A stretch of DNA of 37,635 bases. Source: Marinilabiliales bacterium (GTDB lineage Bacteria > Bacteroidota > Bacteroidia > Bacteroidales > DTU049). The notes under the pieces are model-generated. The model saw nothing but the letters and a program-made list of their open reading frames with translations. It did not search any database and was not told the DNA's origin. The translations under genes were made by a program, and so were the position numbers. Shown here in pieces: positions 9,155-18,200 of the stretch (position 1 is the first letter of the stretch; the number at the start of each line of letters is the position of its first letter). The DNA lies in assembly GCA_002869435.1 (NCBI GenBank), contig PKSX01000116.1:1-37635 (forward strand). Direction: 5' to 3'.

Positions 9155-10819
9155 ATGAGTAAAACTGAATCCTGGGGAACCAGAGTTGGATTGATACTCG
9201 CGATGGCAGGTAATGCGGTGGGGTTTGGAAACTTCCTGCGCTTTCCTGTGCAGGCTGTGCAAAATGGTGGTGGTGTTTTTATCATCCCCTATCTCGTGAG
9301 CTTCCTTTTAATGGGTATTCCGCTGCTTTTTGTAGAATGGTCTATTGGTCGCTATGGCGGAAATAAAGGTTTCCACTCTACGCCATTCATGATGCAAAGC
9401 CTCGATAGAAGACGTATCTGGAAATATGTTGGCGTATTCGGTATCTTTAGCAATATCGGTATTGCCGCGTATTACACTTTCATGGAGTCGTGGACACTGG
9501 GCTATCTGATACATAGTATTAAAGGTTCTTTTAACGGACTTGATCAGGAGGGAGTGGTTAATGTTTTCAACTCATATATTGCGCTTGATCAGGCAACACT
9601 GTTTCAGGGTGAATCTCTGGTTCTTTTTGTGGTAGTGCTTGCATTAAATGTATTTATTTTATCAAGAGGACTAAGCGGAGGGGTCGAGAAAGTGGCAAAA
9701 ATTGGAATGCCTCTGCTGATAGGTTTTGGAGTAATATTGGCCATCAGAGCGTTTACGCTAAAATCAGGTGTTGATGGTGCTGTTAACGGGGGCTCTGTTG
9801 GACTTAATTTTCTTTGGACGCCTCAATTCGACTCAATGTGGAATCCCAAAGTGTGGTTTGCGGCAGCCGGACAAATGTTCTTTACGCTGTCGCTGGGAAT
9901 GGGATCAATTCATGCCTACTCAAGTTATTTGAAAAAGAAAGACGATATTGCCCTCAATGCCATGTCAGCCGGATGGATGAATGAGTTTGTGGAAGTGGTG
10001 CTTGGCGGTGCAATAATTATCCCGATCTCTATAGGATATCTTGGCATCGATCGTGTTGTAGAACTGGCCTCAGCAGGCGGCCTGGGAATGGGTTTTAAAA
10101 CTTTACCGTATTTATTTGCCCAATGGGGGCCAATTCTGTCAATTATTGCCGGAATCATGTGGTTCGGGCTGCTTTTCTTTGCAGGAATAACGTCATCTCT
10201 GGCAATGGGAGTGCCTGTGCTTGGTTTCCTCCGAGATGAATTCAAGTGGTCACGCCTTAAGGCAGCGATCGCATTTGGAGTTATTATCTTGTTGCTCGGT
10301 CTGCCAACAGTATTTTTCTTTAACCAAGGGGTTTTCGATGAATATGATTATTGGACGGGAACCTTCTCTCTGTTTGTATTCGCAGCACTTGAAGTAATAC
10401 TCTTCAGCTGGTTCTTTGGAATGAATAAGGGCTGGCGGGAAATAAATGCCGGAGCAGATATTAAAGTGAGTGTTGTCTTTAAGTTCTTGCTGCGATATAT
10501 TACTCCACCAATTTTAATTATTGTATTTGTTGGTGCCGTAATTACCCCGGAAGGGAATGATTGGGCAGGAGCATTTCAAAGCTTAATGAATGGTGGCGGC
10601 TGGGATTTTGACAATGGTAGTCTTATTGGTAAAATAATGAATACAGGCTTACGTGAACAATTAGCCGCAGCTACTGATCCTGAAGTGATTTCAGACCTTA
10701 AATATAAATTATTGCTCACCAATTTATCGAGAATTCTATTGATGGGCCTTTTTGTAGCTATTTCACTTGTGGTTCGCAAAGCATACAAGAAACGTAAAAA
10801 GGAAGGGAGGGGCTTCTAA
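9155..10819 (+). CDS. Neurotransmitter:sodium symporter (NSS/SNF) family transporter
   Basis: ESWGTRVGLILAMAGNAVGFGNFLRFPVQAVQNGGGVFIIPYLVSFLLMGIPLLFVEWSIGRYGG is the hallmark NSS TM1/TM2 sequence. Confidence 0.95.
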   Translation: MSKTESWGTRVGLILAMAGNAVGFGNFLRFPVQAVQNGGGVFIIPYLVSFLLMGIPLLFVEWSIGRYGGNKGFHSTPFMMQSLDRRRIWKYVGVFGIFSNIGIAAYYTFMESWTLGYLIHSIKGSFNGLDQEGVVNVFNSYIALDQATLFQGESLVLFVVVLALNVFILSRGLSGGVEKVAKIGMPLLIGFGVILAIRAFTLKSGVDGAVNGGSVGLNFLWTPQFDSMWNPKVWFAAAGQMFFTLSLGMGSIHAYSSYLKKKDDIALNAMSAGWMNEFVEVVLGGAIIIPISIGYLGIDRVVELASAGGLGMGFKTLPYLFAQWGPILSIIAGIMWFGLLFFAGITSSLAMGVPVLGFLRDEFKWSRLKAAIAFGVIILLLGLPTVFFFNQGVFDEYDYWTGTFSLFVFAALEVILFSWFFGMNKGWREINAGADIKVSVVFKFLLRYITPPILIIVFVGAVITPEGNDWAGAFQSLMNGGGWDFDNGSLIGKIMNTGLREQLAAATDPEVISDLKYKLLLTNLSRILLMGLFVAISLVVRKAYKKRKKEGRGF

Positions 10820-10962
10820 TGAATACTTCTGCATTGATAATGATGATCAGCGTTAATGTAATCGTGATTTCAGTTTGTGCATATTTCTTTATCAAGGTTC
10901 TTACTTCTAAACCAAAGCCGGAGCCTGATTCATATTCTGAAAACGATGATGTTCCCAGATAA
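10819..10962 (+). CDS. Small single-TM protein, MetS-like small subunit of the NSS transporter (47 aa)
   Basis: MNTSALIMMISVNVIVISVCAYFFIKVLTSKPKPEPDSYSENDDVPR*. Start overlaps the transporter stop (TAATG). Size and topology resemble the methionine/alanine import NSS small subunit. Absent from the supplied ORF list. Confidence 0.75.
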   Translation: MNTSALIMMISVNVIVISVCAYFFIKVLTSKPKPEPDSYSENDDVPR

Positions 10963-10974
10963 TAGACTGCTTAA

Positions 10975-12051
10975 ATGACATTGTTGATTCTGTTTCTGGC
11001 ACTTACACTTGTGGTATCCTTCTTATGTAGCATACTGGAAGCCACGCTTTTGTCATCTAGTGTGCCATACTTACTTAAATATGGCGAAGAAGGGCGAAAA
11101 AGTGCCATGATCATGATCGACTATAAGTCGAATATTGACAAGCCGCTAACTGCCATTCTTTCTTTGAACACTTTTGCAAACACTTTTGGTGCGGCAGGAG
11201 TTGGCGCACAGGCAGTTGAGGTTTTTGGTGATATTTATTTTGGCCTGGCCAGCATGCTTCTCACCTTTGCTGTGCTTTTTTTCTCTGAAATTATTCCAAA
11301 AACGCTAGGGGCAAATTACTGGAAACAATTGGTTTTTCCCGCGGCCATAACTTTGAGAGTAATTGTTTTTATTTCCTATCCGCTTGTGCTTATTGCAAAA
11401 TTCTTAACCAGCTTTTTGGCAAAAAAAGACAATCAAAGCACTGTTTCCCGTGAAGAAGTGGCAGCTATTGCGCAACTCGGAGAATCAGAAGGAGTACTTG
11501 AAGAGGATGAAAGCCGTGTAATTAGCAATTTGGTTAATCTTAAAAACGTAAAGATACGTGAAGTGATGACCCCGCGTACGGTGGTATTGGCAATACCTCA
11601 AACCATGAAAATTCATGAGTTTTTTGAGTCTGATGACTTTAAGAAACACTCGCGTATACCGGTCTATAAGGATGATGCTGATAATATCAGCGGCTATATT
11701 CTCAAAATTGATGTGATGGCTAAAATTGCTGAAGGGAAAACCAAAATTCAGGTTTCTTCTATTAGGCGTAATGCTATTGTAGTGTATGAAAATTTCTCCA
11801 TTCCTGTTTTATTCAAAAAGCTGATGGATGCGCATGAACATATTGCAATTGTTGTGGATGAATATGGCGTATTTGCCGGTGTTGTTACCATGGAGGATGT
11901 AATGGAAACCATGTTGGGACAGGAGATTTTAGATGAGAATGATGCTCAGGCAGATCTTCAGCAAACAGCGCGCGATAAATGGAAAGAGAGGTCGAAAGGA
12001 CTGAATTTTAACGGTCACGAGAGTGGGGAAGATGAGAAAAATTCTGAATAA
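10975..12051 (+). CDS. CNNM/DUF21 transmembrane plus CBS-pair protein (HlyC/CorC-like)
   Basis: N-term TM domain LFLALTLVVSFLCSILEATLLSSSVPYL, then SEIIPKTLGANYW and ...LVNLKNVKIREVMTPRTVV...HSRIPVYKDDADNISGYILKIDVM...EYGVFAGVVTMEDVMETMLGQEI. Confidence 0.93.
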   Translation: MTLLILFLALTLVVSFLCSILEATLLSSSVPYLLKYGEEGRKSAMIMIDYKSNIDKPLTAILSLNTFANTFGAAGVGAQAVEVFGDIYFGLASMLLTFAVLFFSEIIPKTLGANYWKQLVFPAAITLRVIVFISYPLVLIAKFLTSFLAKKDNQSTVSREEVAAIAQLGESEGVLEEDESRVISNLVNLKNVKIREVMTPRTVVLAIPQTMKIHEFFESDDFKKHSRIPVYKDDADNISGYILKIDVMAKIAEGKTKIQVSSIRRNAIVVYENFSIPVLFKKLMDAHEHIAIVVDEYGVFAGVVTMEDVMETMLGQEILDENDAQADLQQTARDKWKERSKGLNFNGHESGEDEKNSE

Positions 12052-12904
12052 TTATTACCCGAAAAGCAAATCATGGTTCGAATGCTTTGGTAAAGAGCTT
12101 CGTTATAGTTTTCGTGTACTGAAATCTTTGTTTTGTCATAGGAAGGTGCTTCGTGTATTGGCTTATCCTGAATTACCCGGCTCAAGAGCCATTATTTCTA
12201 AAATTGCAATTCATAAAAAATGGGTTATTACCAATAACCCCAAAAAGAAAGTCCTTTTTGCGATCTCGTGGAAAGATTCCACCCTGCGCGATGTGCCCGA
12301 GAAACTGCAGAACTTGAGTTCAAAAATAACAGTGCTGAATTTGTACAATGACAACATCCTTAAAACTTATGTAGAAGAGTATTTCTATGAAGCATTCGGT
12401 TACCGCACCCGTATAGATCCGCAATTGCATCATGGCAAAGCTGTATGTAAAAGTGAATACAATGCTACACATAGTGGCAATATAGTTGAGTGCCCGGTTG
12501 ATACGCCTGAAAAAGACTGTATTTATCAGATTGTGATAGATAATCAAACCGAAGCCGGCTTTTACGAAGATATACGAGTACCCGTTATTGGCAAAACCAT
12601 TCCCTATGTGTATATTAAGCTGAAGGAAGAAAGCGCCCGCTTCGAAACCCGTGCCCAAAAAGTGTATATACATGAACCCGAAAAGTACATCAGCCGGGAA
12701 GAGCAGCAAAGAATATTCCGGTTCACCACTTCCATCGGTCTCGACTTTGGCGAAATCGATGTGCTGCGCAACCGCACCGACGGTAAACTCTATATTGTTG
12801 ATGTAAATAACACGCCATACGGCCCGCCAGCTAATCTGGCTGAACAAGATGCGAAAAAAGCAGTTGAAATTCAGTCGGAAGGGCTTGAGGAATTATTCAA
12901 GTAG
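12023..12904 (+). CDS. Hypothetical protein, possibly ATP-grasp-like
   Basis: Long ORF overlapping the CNNM gene by 29 nt. C-term IGLDFGEIDVLRNRTDGKLYIVDVNNTPYGPPANL resembles the ATP-grasp metal-binding strand. The start could also be 12032. Confidence 0.7.
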   Translation: MGKMRKILNNYYPKSKSWFECFGKELRYSFRVLKSLFCHRKVLRVLAYPELPGSRAIISKIAIHKKWVITNNPKKKVLFAISWKDSTLRDVPEKLQNLSSKITVLNLYNDNILKTYVEEYFYEAFGYRTRIDPQLHHGKAVCKSEYNATHSGNIVECPVDTPEKDCIYQIVIDNQTEAGFYEDIRVPVIGKTIPYVYIKLKEESARFETRAQKVYIHEPEKYISREEQQRIFRFTTSIGLDFGEIDVLRNRTDGKLYIVDVNNTPYGPPANLAEQDAKKAVEIQSEGLEELFK

Positions 12905-12927
12905 AGATAAGCATGCCTTGTCTCTAC
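12901..12927. repeat. Palindromic hairpin element GTAGAGATAAG-CATGC-CTTGTCTCTAC
   Basis: 11-bp inverted repeat with one T.G position. The stop codon of the upstream CDS lies inside it. Located between convergent genes. Confidence 0.7.
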
Positions 12928-12932
12928 AATAA

Positions 12933-13499
12933 TTACAGCGTATTATAAATATTCATCGTCCTCGTGATTCCCTGCTGAATGAAACTCTCCACAGCTTTTG
13001 CCGCGACTTCAATCTTCTCTTTCACAACAGGAATTTGCTCCGGAAACCATTGGCCAAGTACGTATTCTACCTGCATGCCACGTGGGAAGTCATTTCCTAC
13101 TCCAAAGCGTAAACGGTTGAAACCGGCCGTTCCTAGAGTTTGAATGATATGGTCTAGTCCATTATGCCCTCCGTCTCCTCCTTTACTACGAATGCGAATT
13201 TTACCAAGAGGTAATGCTACATCATCAGTAATGACCAGCAGGTTCTCGAGCTTAATCTTTTCTTGATCCAGCCAGTATCTGACAGCATTACCGCTTAAGT
13301 TCATATATGTTGAGGGCTTCAGCAGAGAAACTTTGCGTCCCCGAATTTTTATCTCAGAAATATCACCGTACCTGCCTGTGGAGAAAGGAACTTCTTTCTG
13401 TAGTGCAATAAAGTCGACGACTTCAAAGCCTATATTATGTCGGGTGCCGGCATATTTGTCACCGATATTTCCGAGTCCGCAAATGAGATATTTATCCAT
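12933..13499 (-). CDS. pth: Peptidyl-tRNA hydrolase
   Basis: MDKYLICGLGNIGDKYAGTRHNIGFEVVDF...KPSTYMNLSG.AV...DD..LPLGKIRIR.KGG.GGHNGL..II..LGT..F.RLR.G.G. Confidence 0.95.
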   Translation of the reverse strand: MDKYLICGLGNIGDKYAGTRHNIGFEVVDFIALQKEVPFSTGRYGDISEIKIRGRKVSLLKPSTYMNLSGNAVRYWLDQEKIKLENLLVITDDVALPLGKIRIRSKGGDGGHNGLDHIIQTLGTAGFNRLRFGVGNDFPRGMQVEYVLGQWFPEQIPVVKEKIEVAAKAVESFIQQGITRTMNIYNTL

Positions 13500-13500
13500 A

Positions 13501-13526
13501 AAAAAAGGCAGGAATTGATCCTGCCT
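13501..13526 (-). terminator. Terminator-like hairpin directly abutting the pth start codon
   Basis: Minus strand GGCAGGA-TCAAT-TCCTGCC-TTTTTT, then ATGGATAAA of pth. Confidence 0.75.
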
Positions 13527-13558
13527 CAAAATTACAAATAATAAGTAAGTCTGACCGA

Positions 13559-14218
13559 CTACTCTTCTTTTTTCTCTTCTCCGCCTTCTTTGGCTCCTTC
13601 TTCTCCACCTTCTTTGGCTTCTCCTTCTTCTCCTTCTTCTCCCTCTTCTCCTTCTTCCTCTTCTTCTTCGACAGCTACACGTGTTACGGCAACACCAAGA
13701 AGGAAGCTGGCTTCCGGTAAAAGAATTTTATAGTCATCAGTTTCAATATCACGTACTTTGAAATTGTCGTTGATTTCAAGTCCTGAGATGTCAAGAGTAA
13801 TGCTCTCAGGCATGGCATCAGGAAGTGCTCTTACAGGTATCTTCCTGTATTTGGTAATCATGCGTCCGCCCTTGAGGATTCCGGGTGCAACACCTTCAGT
13901 TCTCAATGGGATATGCATAGTGATTTCCATATCCGGAGTAAACTCAAAGAAATCGGCATGAAGGATATGATCACTTACCGGGTGGTATTGAATATCCTGA
14001 AGAATACATGTGAAGTTTTTGTCACCAATAGTGACATGAACAAATGCGGCCTCTGGTGAAAAAACCAAAGGTTTAAACTGCTTTTCTTCAACTGAGAAGT
14101 GAATTTGCTCTTTACCACCGTATATTACACATGGTACAAGCCCTTCACTGCGCAATTTTTTCGCATCTTTTTTCCCTACGTGCTCTCTGGGAGCACCGCT
14201 CAATGATACTGTTCTCAT
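13559..14218 (-). CDS. rplY: 50S ribosomal protein L25/general stress protein CTC with an acidic low-complexity tail
   Basis: MRTVSLSGAPREHVGKKDAKKLRSEGLVPCVIYGGKEQIHFSVEEKQFKPL...LQDIQYHPVSDHILHADFFEF. C-term EEEEEGEEGEEGEEGEAKEGGEEGAKEGGEEKKEE. Confidence 0.95.
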   Translation of the reverse strand: MRTVSLSGAPREHVGKKDAKKLRSEGLVPCVIYGGKEQIHFSVEEKQFKPLVFSPEAAFVHVTIGDKNFTCILQDIQYHPVSDHILHADFFEFTPDMEITMHIPLRTEGVAPGILKGGRMITKYRKIPVRALPDAMPESITLDISGLEINDNFKVRDIETDDYKILLPEASFLLGVAVTRVAVEEEEEEGEEGEEGEEGEAKEGGEEGAKEGGEEKKEE

Positions 14219-14229
14219 TGCTTTGTGAT

Positions 14230-15174
14230 TTAGATTATTGTGTTTAAATTAAAGTGAGTACTAATAGACTCACATTTGATGTTTCTGTGAATTACATCGG
14301 CAAATAATTCGCTGACCGATAAAACCTTGATTTTTGAACTGGGATGTTCTTTTGGAATAGTATCGGTAACGATCACCTCTTCCAATGGTGATTTGTCGAT
14401 TCTGTCATAGGCCGGTCCGCTGAGAACTGCATGCGTGCACATTGCGCGTACACTTCTTGCCCCAGCTTCCTTAATAATATTAGCTGCAGTTGTAATAGTG
14501 CCTGCGGTGTCAATAATATCGTCGAGTAAAACAACATCCTTGTCTTTAACATCTCCGATTAAAACCATGTCGCTTACCTGATTTGGCTTGGCTCTTTGCT
14601 TATAGCAAATTACCATGTCACAATCAAGAAACTTGGCATATGAATTGGCTCTTTTGGTTCCACCTGTATCAGGAGAGCCAACGATAATGTTAGGAAGGTT
14701 CAGGTTTTTCAGGTAAGGAATAAAAATGGTACTGGCAAATAAATGATCTACCGGGATATTAAAGAAACCCTGAATCTGATCTGCATGTAAGTCAATAGTG
14801 ATAATTCTTTCCACACCTACTGCCTGTAACATATCTGCAATCATTTTGGCGCCAATACCAACCCTGGGTTTTCCTTTTCTGTCCTGACGGGCAAAACCGA
14901 AATATGGAACAACAGCATAAATGTGATGGGCCGAAGCTCTTTTAGCCGCATCTATCATCAGCATTAACTCAAATAGATTTTCGACTGGTGTATGAGTAGA
15001 TTGGATAATAAAGAGTTCTTTTCCGCGAACAGATTCTTCAAATGAAACTTCAAATTCACCGTCTGCAAAGCGGGTGAAACTGGTTTTACCCAGTGAAATT
15101 CCATAGTTTTTGGCAATTTGTTCTGCCAGGCTTTGTGAAGCCTGCCCGGAATACATAACTACTTTTGGATCCAT
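14230..15174 (-). CDS. prs: Ribose-phosphate pyrophosphokinase
   Basis: SFTRFADGEFEVSFEESVRGKELFIIQSTHTPVENLFELMLMIDAAKRASAHHIYAVVPYFGFARQDRK and VVLLDDIIDTAGTITTAANIIKEAGA. Confidence 0.97.
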   Translation of the reverse strand: MDPKVVMYSGQASQSLAEQIAKNYGISLGKTSFTRFADGEFEVSFEESVRGKELFIIQSTHTPVENLFELMLMIDAAKRASAHHIYAVVPYFGFARQDRKGKPRVGIGAKMIADMLQAVGVERIITIDLHADQIQGFFNIPVDHLFASTIFIPYLKNLNLPNIIVGSPDTGGTKRANSYAKFLDCDMVICYKQRAKPNQVSDMVLIGDVKDKDVVLLDDIIDTAGTITTAANIIKEAGARSVRAMCTHAVLSGPAYDRIDKSPLEEVIVTDTIPKEHPSSKIKVLSVSELFADVIHRNIKCESISTHFNLNTII

Positions 15175-15193
15175 GCGGTGCTGAAATTTGGTG

Positions 15194-15201
15194 CAAAGGT
15201 A
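15194..15201 (-). promoter_or_regulatory. Candidate Bacteroidota -7 box (TACCTTTG) upstream of prs
   Basis: Exact TAnnTTTG match 20 nt upstream of the prs ATG. -33 element not clear. Confidence 0.45.
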
Positions 15202-15224
15202 GAAAATTAATCGCTACGCGCATA

Positions 15225-15259
15225 TAAAAAACTGCCTCCTTTTTGGGGAGACAGTTTTT
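15225..15259 (-). terminator. Intrinsic terminator of the 1303-aa T9SS gene
   Basis: Minus strand AAAAACTGTCTCCCC-AAAAA-GGAGGCAGTTTTTT hairpin with a T tract. Confidence 0.75.
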
Positions 15260-15275
15260 CTAAGTATTTATGTTT

Positions 15276-18200
15276 CTATTCAATAATGATTTTTTCTTTA
15301 TAGAAAACTTCATTTTTGAGTGAACTTACTTTCAGATAGTAAACTCCTGATGGGACATCAGAAACGTTATAACTCACTTCGTTAAAGCCATAATAACTGG
15401 CATTTTCTTCAAGAATAATTTCCTGGCCACTCATGGCAACAAGTGAAATTTTTATTTCTCCACCATCAGAGTTGAGCTTAACATTAAGCATGTCGCTTGC
15501 AGGATTAGGATATACTGTGTTGATATCAGCCAGCTCACCAACATCGCCAATTACAATAGTGGAGCTGTACTTGTATTTGCCATCTTTATCTACTTGCTTA
15601 AGTCTATAATAGGCTGCCCCTGAAGGTGCATCGTTGTCTGTATAAGAGTACTTGATCAGCTCATTTGAGTTGCCAGCAGCCTCAACTTTGTCAATTGCAA
15701 CGAAATCATTACTAAACTCATCTCTACGTTCAATATCAAAGTAATCACTATTAAACTCTGTTGCTGTTGCCCATTTCAGGTAATTAACATTTGTAGAAAT
15801 TTTTTCACCTGTAAATTCAACCAGTTCAACAGGAAGTACTACACAGCCAACACAATTGCATGTGAATTTCCATGCTTCATTGGACGCTGTCCAAGGACTG
15901 CTATAATTATAACCACCGGGTACAACAGCAATGGTGCCATTGTAATTGTGTAATCCTAAAATACCGGCCTGGTCATTCCATGTAGAACACACCTCTTTGT
16001 TGCCAAGATGAACTTCAATGTCATTTGTCCCTTCAAACAACTTCAACTGACCTGTGAATAATAGCGAAGTACAGCTAAAATATGGCACCTCATAATATGT
16101 TAGCACAAACCGTCTGTTGGGCGATGTCCCAAGGGTTTGATATTTAATAGTTCCGCCTGTTGCAGGGTTAATGTCCTGATAAGGAAACATGATACAGTTT
16201 CTAGGAGCATCTGTTGTATTTGGGATGTCCATATTAATATCATACTCTGACCAGGCATCCGGTGCGGCATTTACACTTGGCTGGTTGGTGGAACATCCAA
16301 TTGGATCAAATATAACATATCCGTTTGATGAAACAAGCAGTTGATTAAATTGAAACCCGTCAAAACAGAAATCAAAGCCAATTGGAATATAGCTGGTTGA
16401 AAACCTGTCGTCAATCGGAAGGGCAATGTCTGAACCATTATTAAGGTCCGGAGCATATGCTATGCTTGATACACTATAGTTTAAACCGCATGTTGGCGCT
16501 GATGCTTCTGTAATAATAATGTTGAATGGTGTACAGGTCGGCCCCGGCTCAGTGTCAATCATAATGTAATATGTTGACCCCCCTGTTAAGTTTACACCAC
16601 ATAACATTGGATTTCCGCTTGTACTGGTAGTATTCGCAACACAAACAGCAGAAGGGTGATCTGGGCAACGGTCTGTTATAAATATTCCTGTAAAAGTCGT
16701 TGTACCTGTTAAAGTAATATCAATAGTCTCATTCGATGATGGAGTGTATTCATACATGAAATCTTCTCCATCCTGATATGAACTTGCACAGCCATCTGCA
16801 GAAGTATAATCGTCGTCACGACAACAGGTTGTATTAGACTCTGAGAAAGGCAAACTTGCAATTACTGAAGTAGCTCCACAGTTGCTCGGTAGGCCGGGAG
16901 CAGAGGGTTCATAAGCACAAATATCAAATGCTCCTGTAGATCCACCACCATATTCCCAAACCCTGATATATACAGTTTCTCCGGGAGTTAACACAGCATT
17001 TTGCTGACAATCTCCAGGCACAGTACATAAAGCGCCTGTACGACAAATCATTGGTGTTGAACCATTTTGACTATCGTATGAATCACATTCAATAAGGTTA
17101 TCAATATTATTGCAATCATTTGTTGAGCTTGTATAGAAAGCCATGTCGAAGTCAGTAGGTCCACCATTTGGTGAAATATCTACGATTAATCTGCCACTTG
17201 CAGGTACTGTTGCGGTAAACCAAATGTCTTCGCTAAGGCTTCCACATCCCGGAGCCGGAACCCCGGGGGTTGCTGTTGTTGAAACATCGAGATTGGCAGT
17301 TTGGAAAGCACAGCTTCCTATGTTCACAACCAATGGTGTTGCCCCACACGGGTCATCATTGCTAGGAGGAGGAGGAGGAGTTCCTATACAAATATCAAAA
17401 TCTGCGAAATCGCCTGTATTATATGTGTGAACTCTTACATAATAAGTTTGACCAACAGTAAATCCACCCCAGGTACTTGTTTCCGGATCAGAACATGCAA
17501 TTGAGCTTAATGAACCACAATTTCCTGCAAATATTTCCAAGACCATGTTTGTGCTTGAACCTGAAATATTATAGAGAGAAAACTCATGGCTTGAGCTAGT
17601 TGCTGTAAATGAGAACCAAACGTCATCATCAGCTCCGGTACCAACACACGCAGAAATTCCGGAATCTGTTCCTCCTGAAGTTGTTGCAGAGGTAAATGCT
17701 GTGCAACTTTGATCCGGATTTACAGTTAAAGATATTGCTCCTGCACATTCGTCATTTGCAGGAGGAGTTATACATGCTCTTGAAATTGTGAAATCACCTG
17801 TGATAGTACTGCTGGTTGACCATTGAGCAATGTATACATAATAAGTTGTTCCCAGAGTTGAAGAAAAGAGTAATGATTCAGTGTCATTAGAAAGCTCTAA
17901 GTCTACATTGTCAATATAGGTAAGACTGCTGCAATTGTTACCACTGTACAGAACTATTTCGTGGTCAAAATCTGCATATGATGAAATTAGGTTTTGATTT
18001 CCGTCGCCTGTAAATGTATACCAAACACCATAATTGGAACTGTATCCGTTGTTTGGTAATTCTTCTACTGCATTATTTGTAGTTCCCGGAAGATCTGTTG
18101 TTCCACATGGTAATGAAGTTGCATTTGCACAAAGATCATTTGCCGGAGGGCAGGATGAGGGAGTTGTATAATTATCGTTGTCAGTACAAGAACTGTTTGC

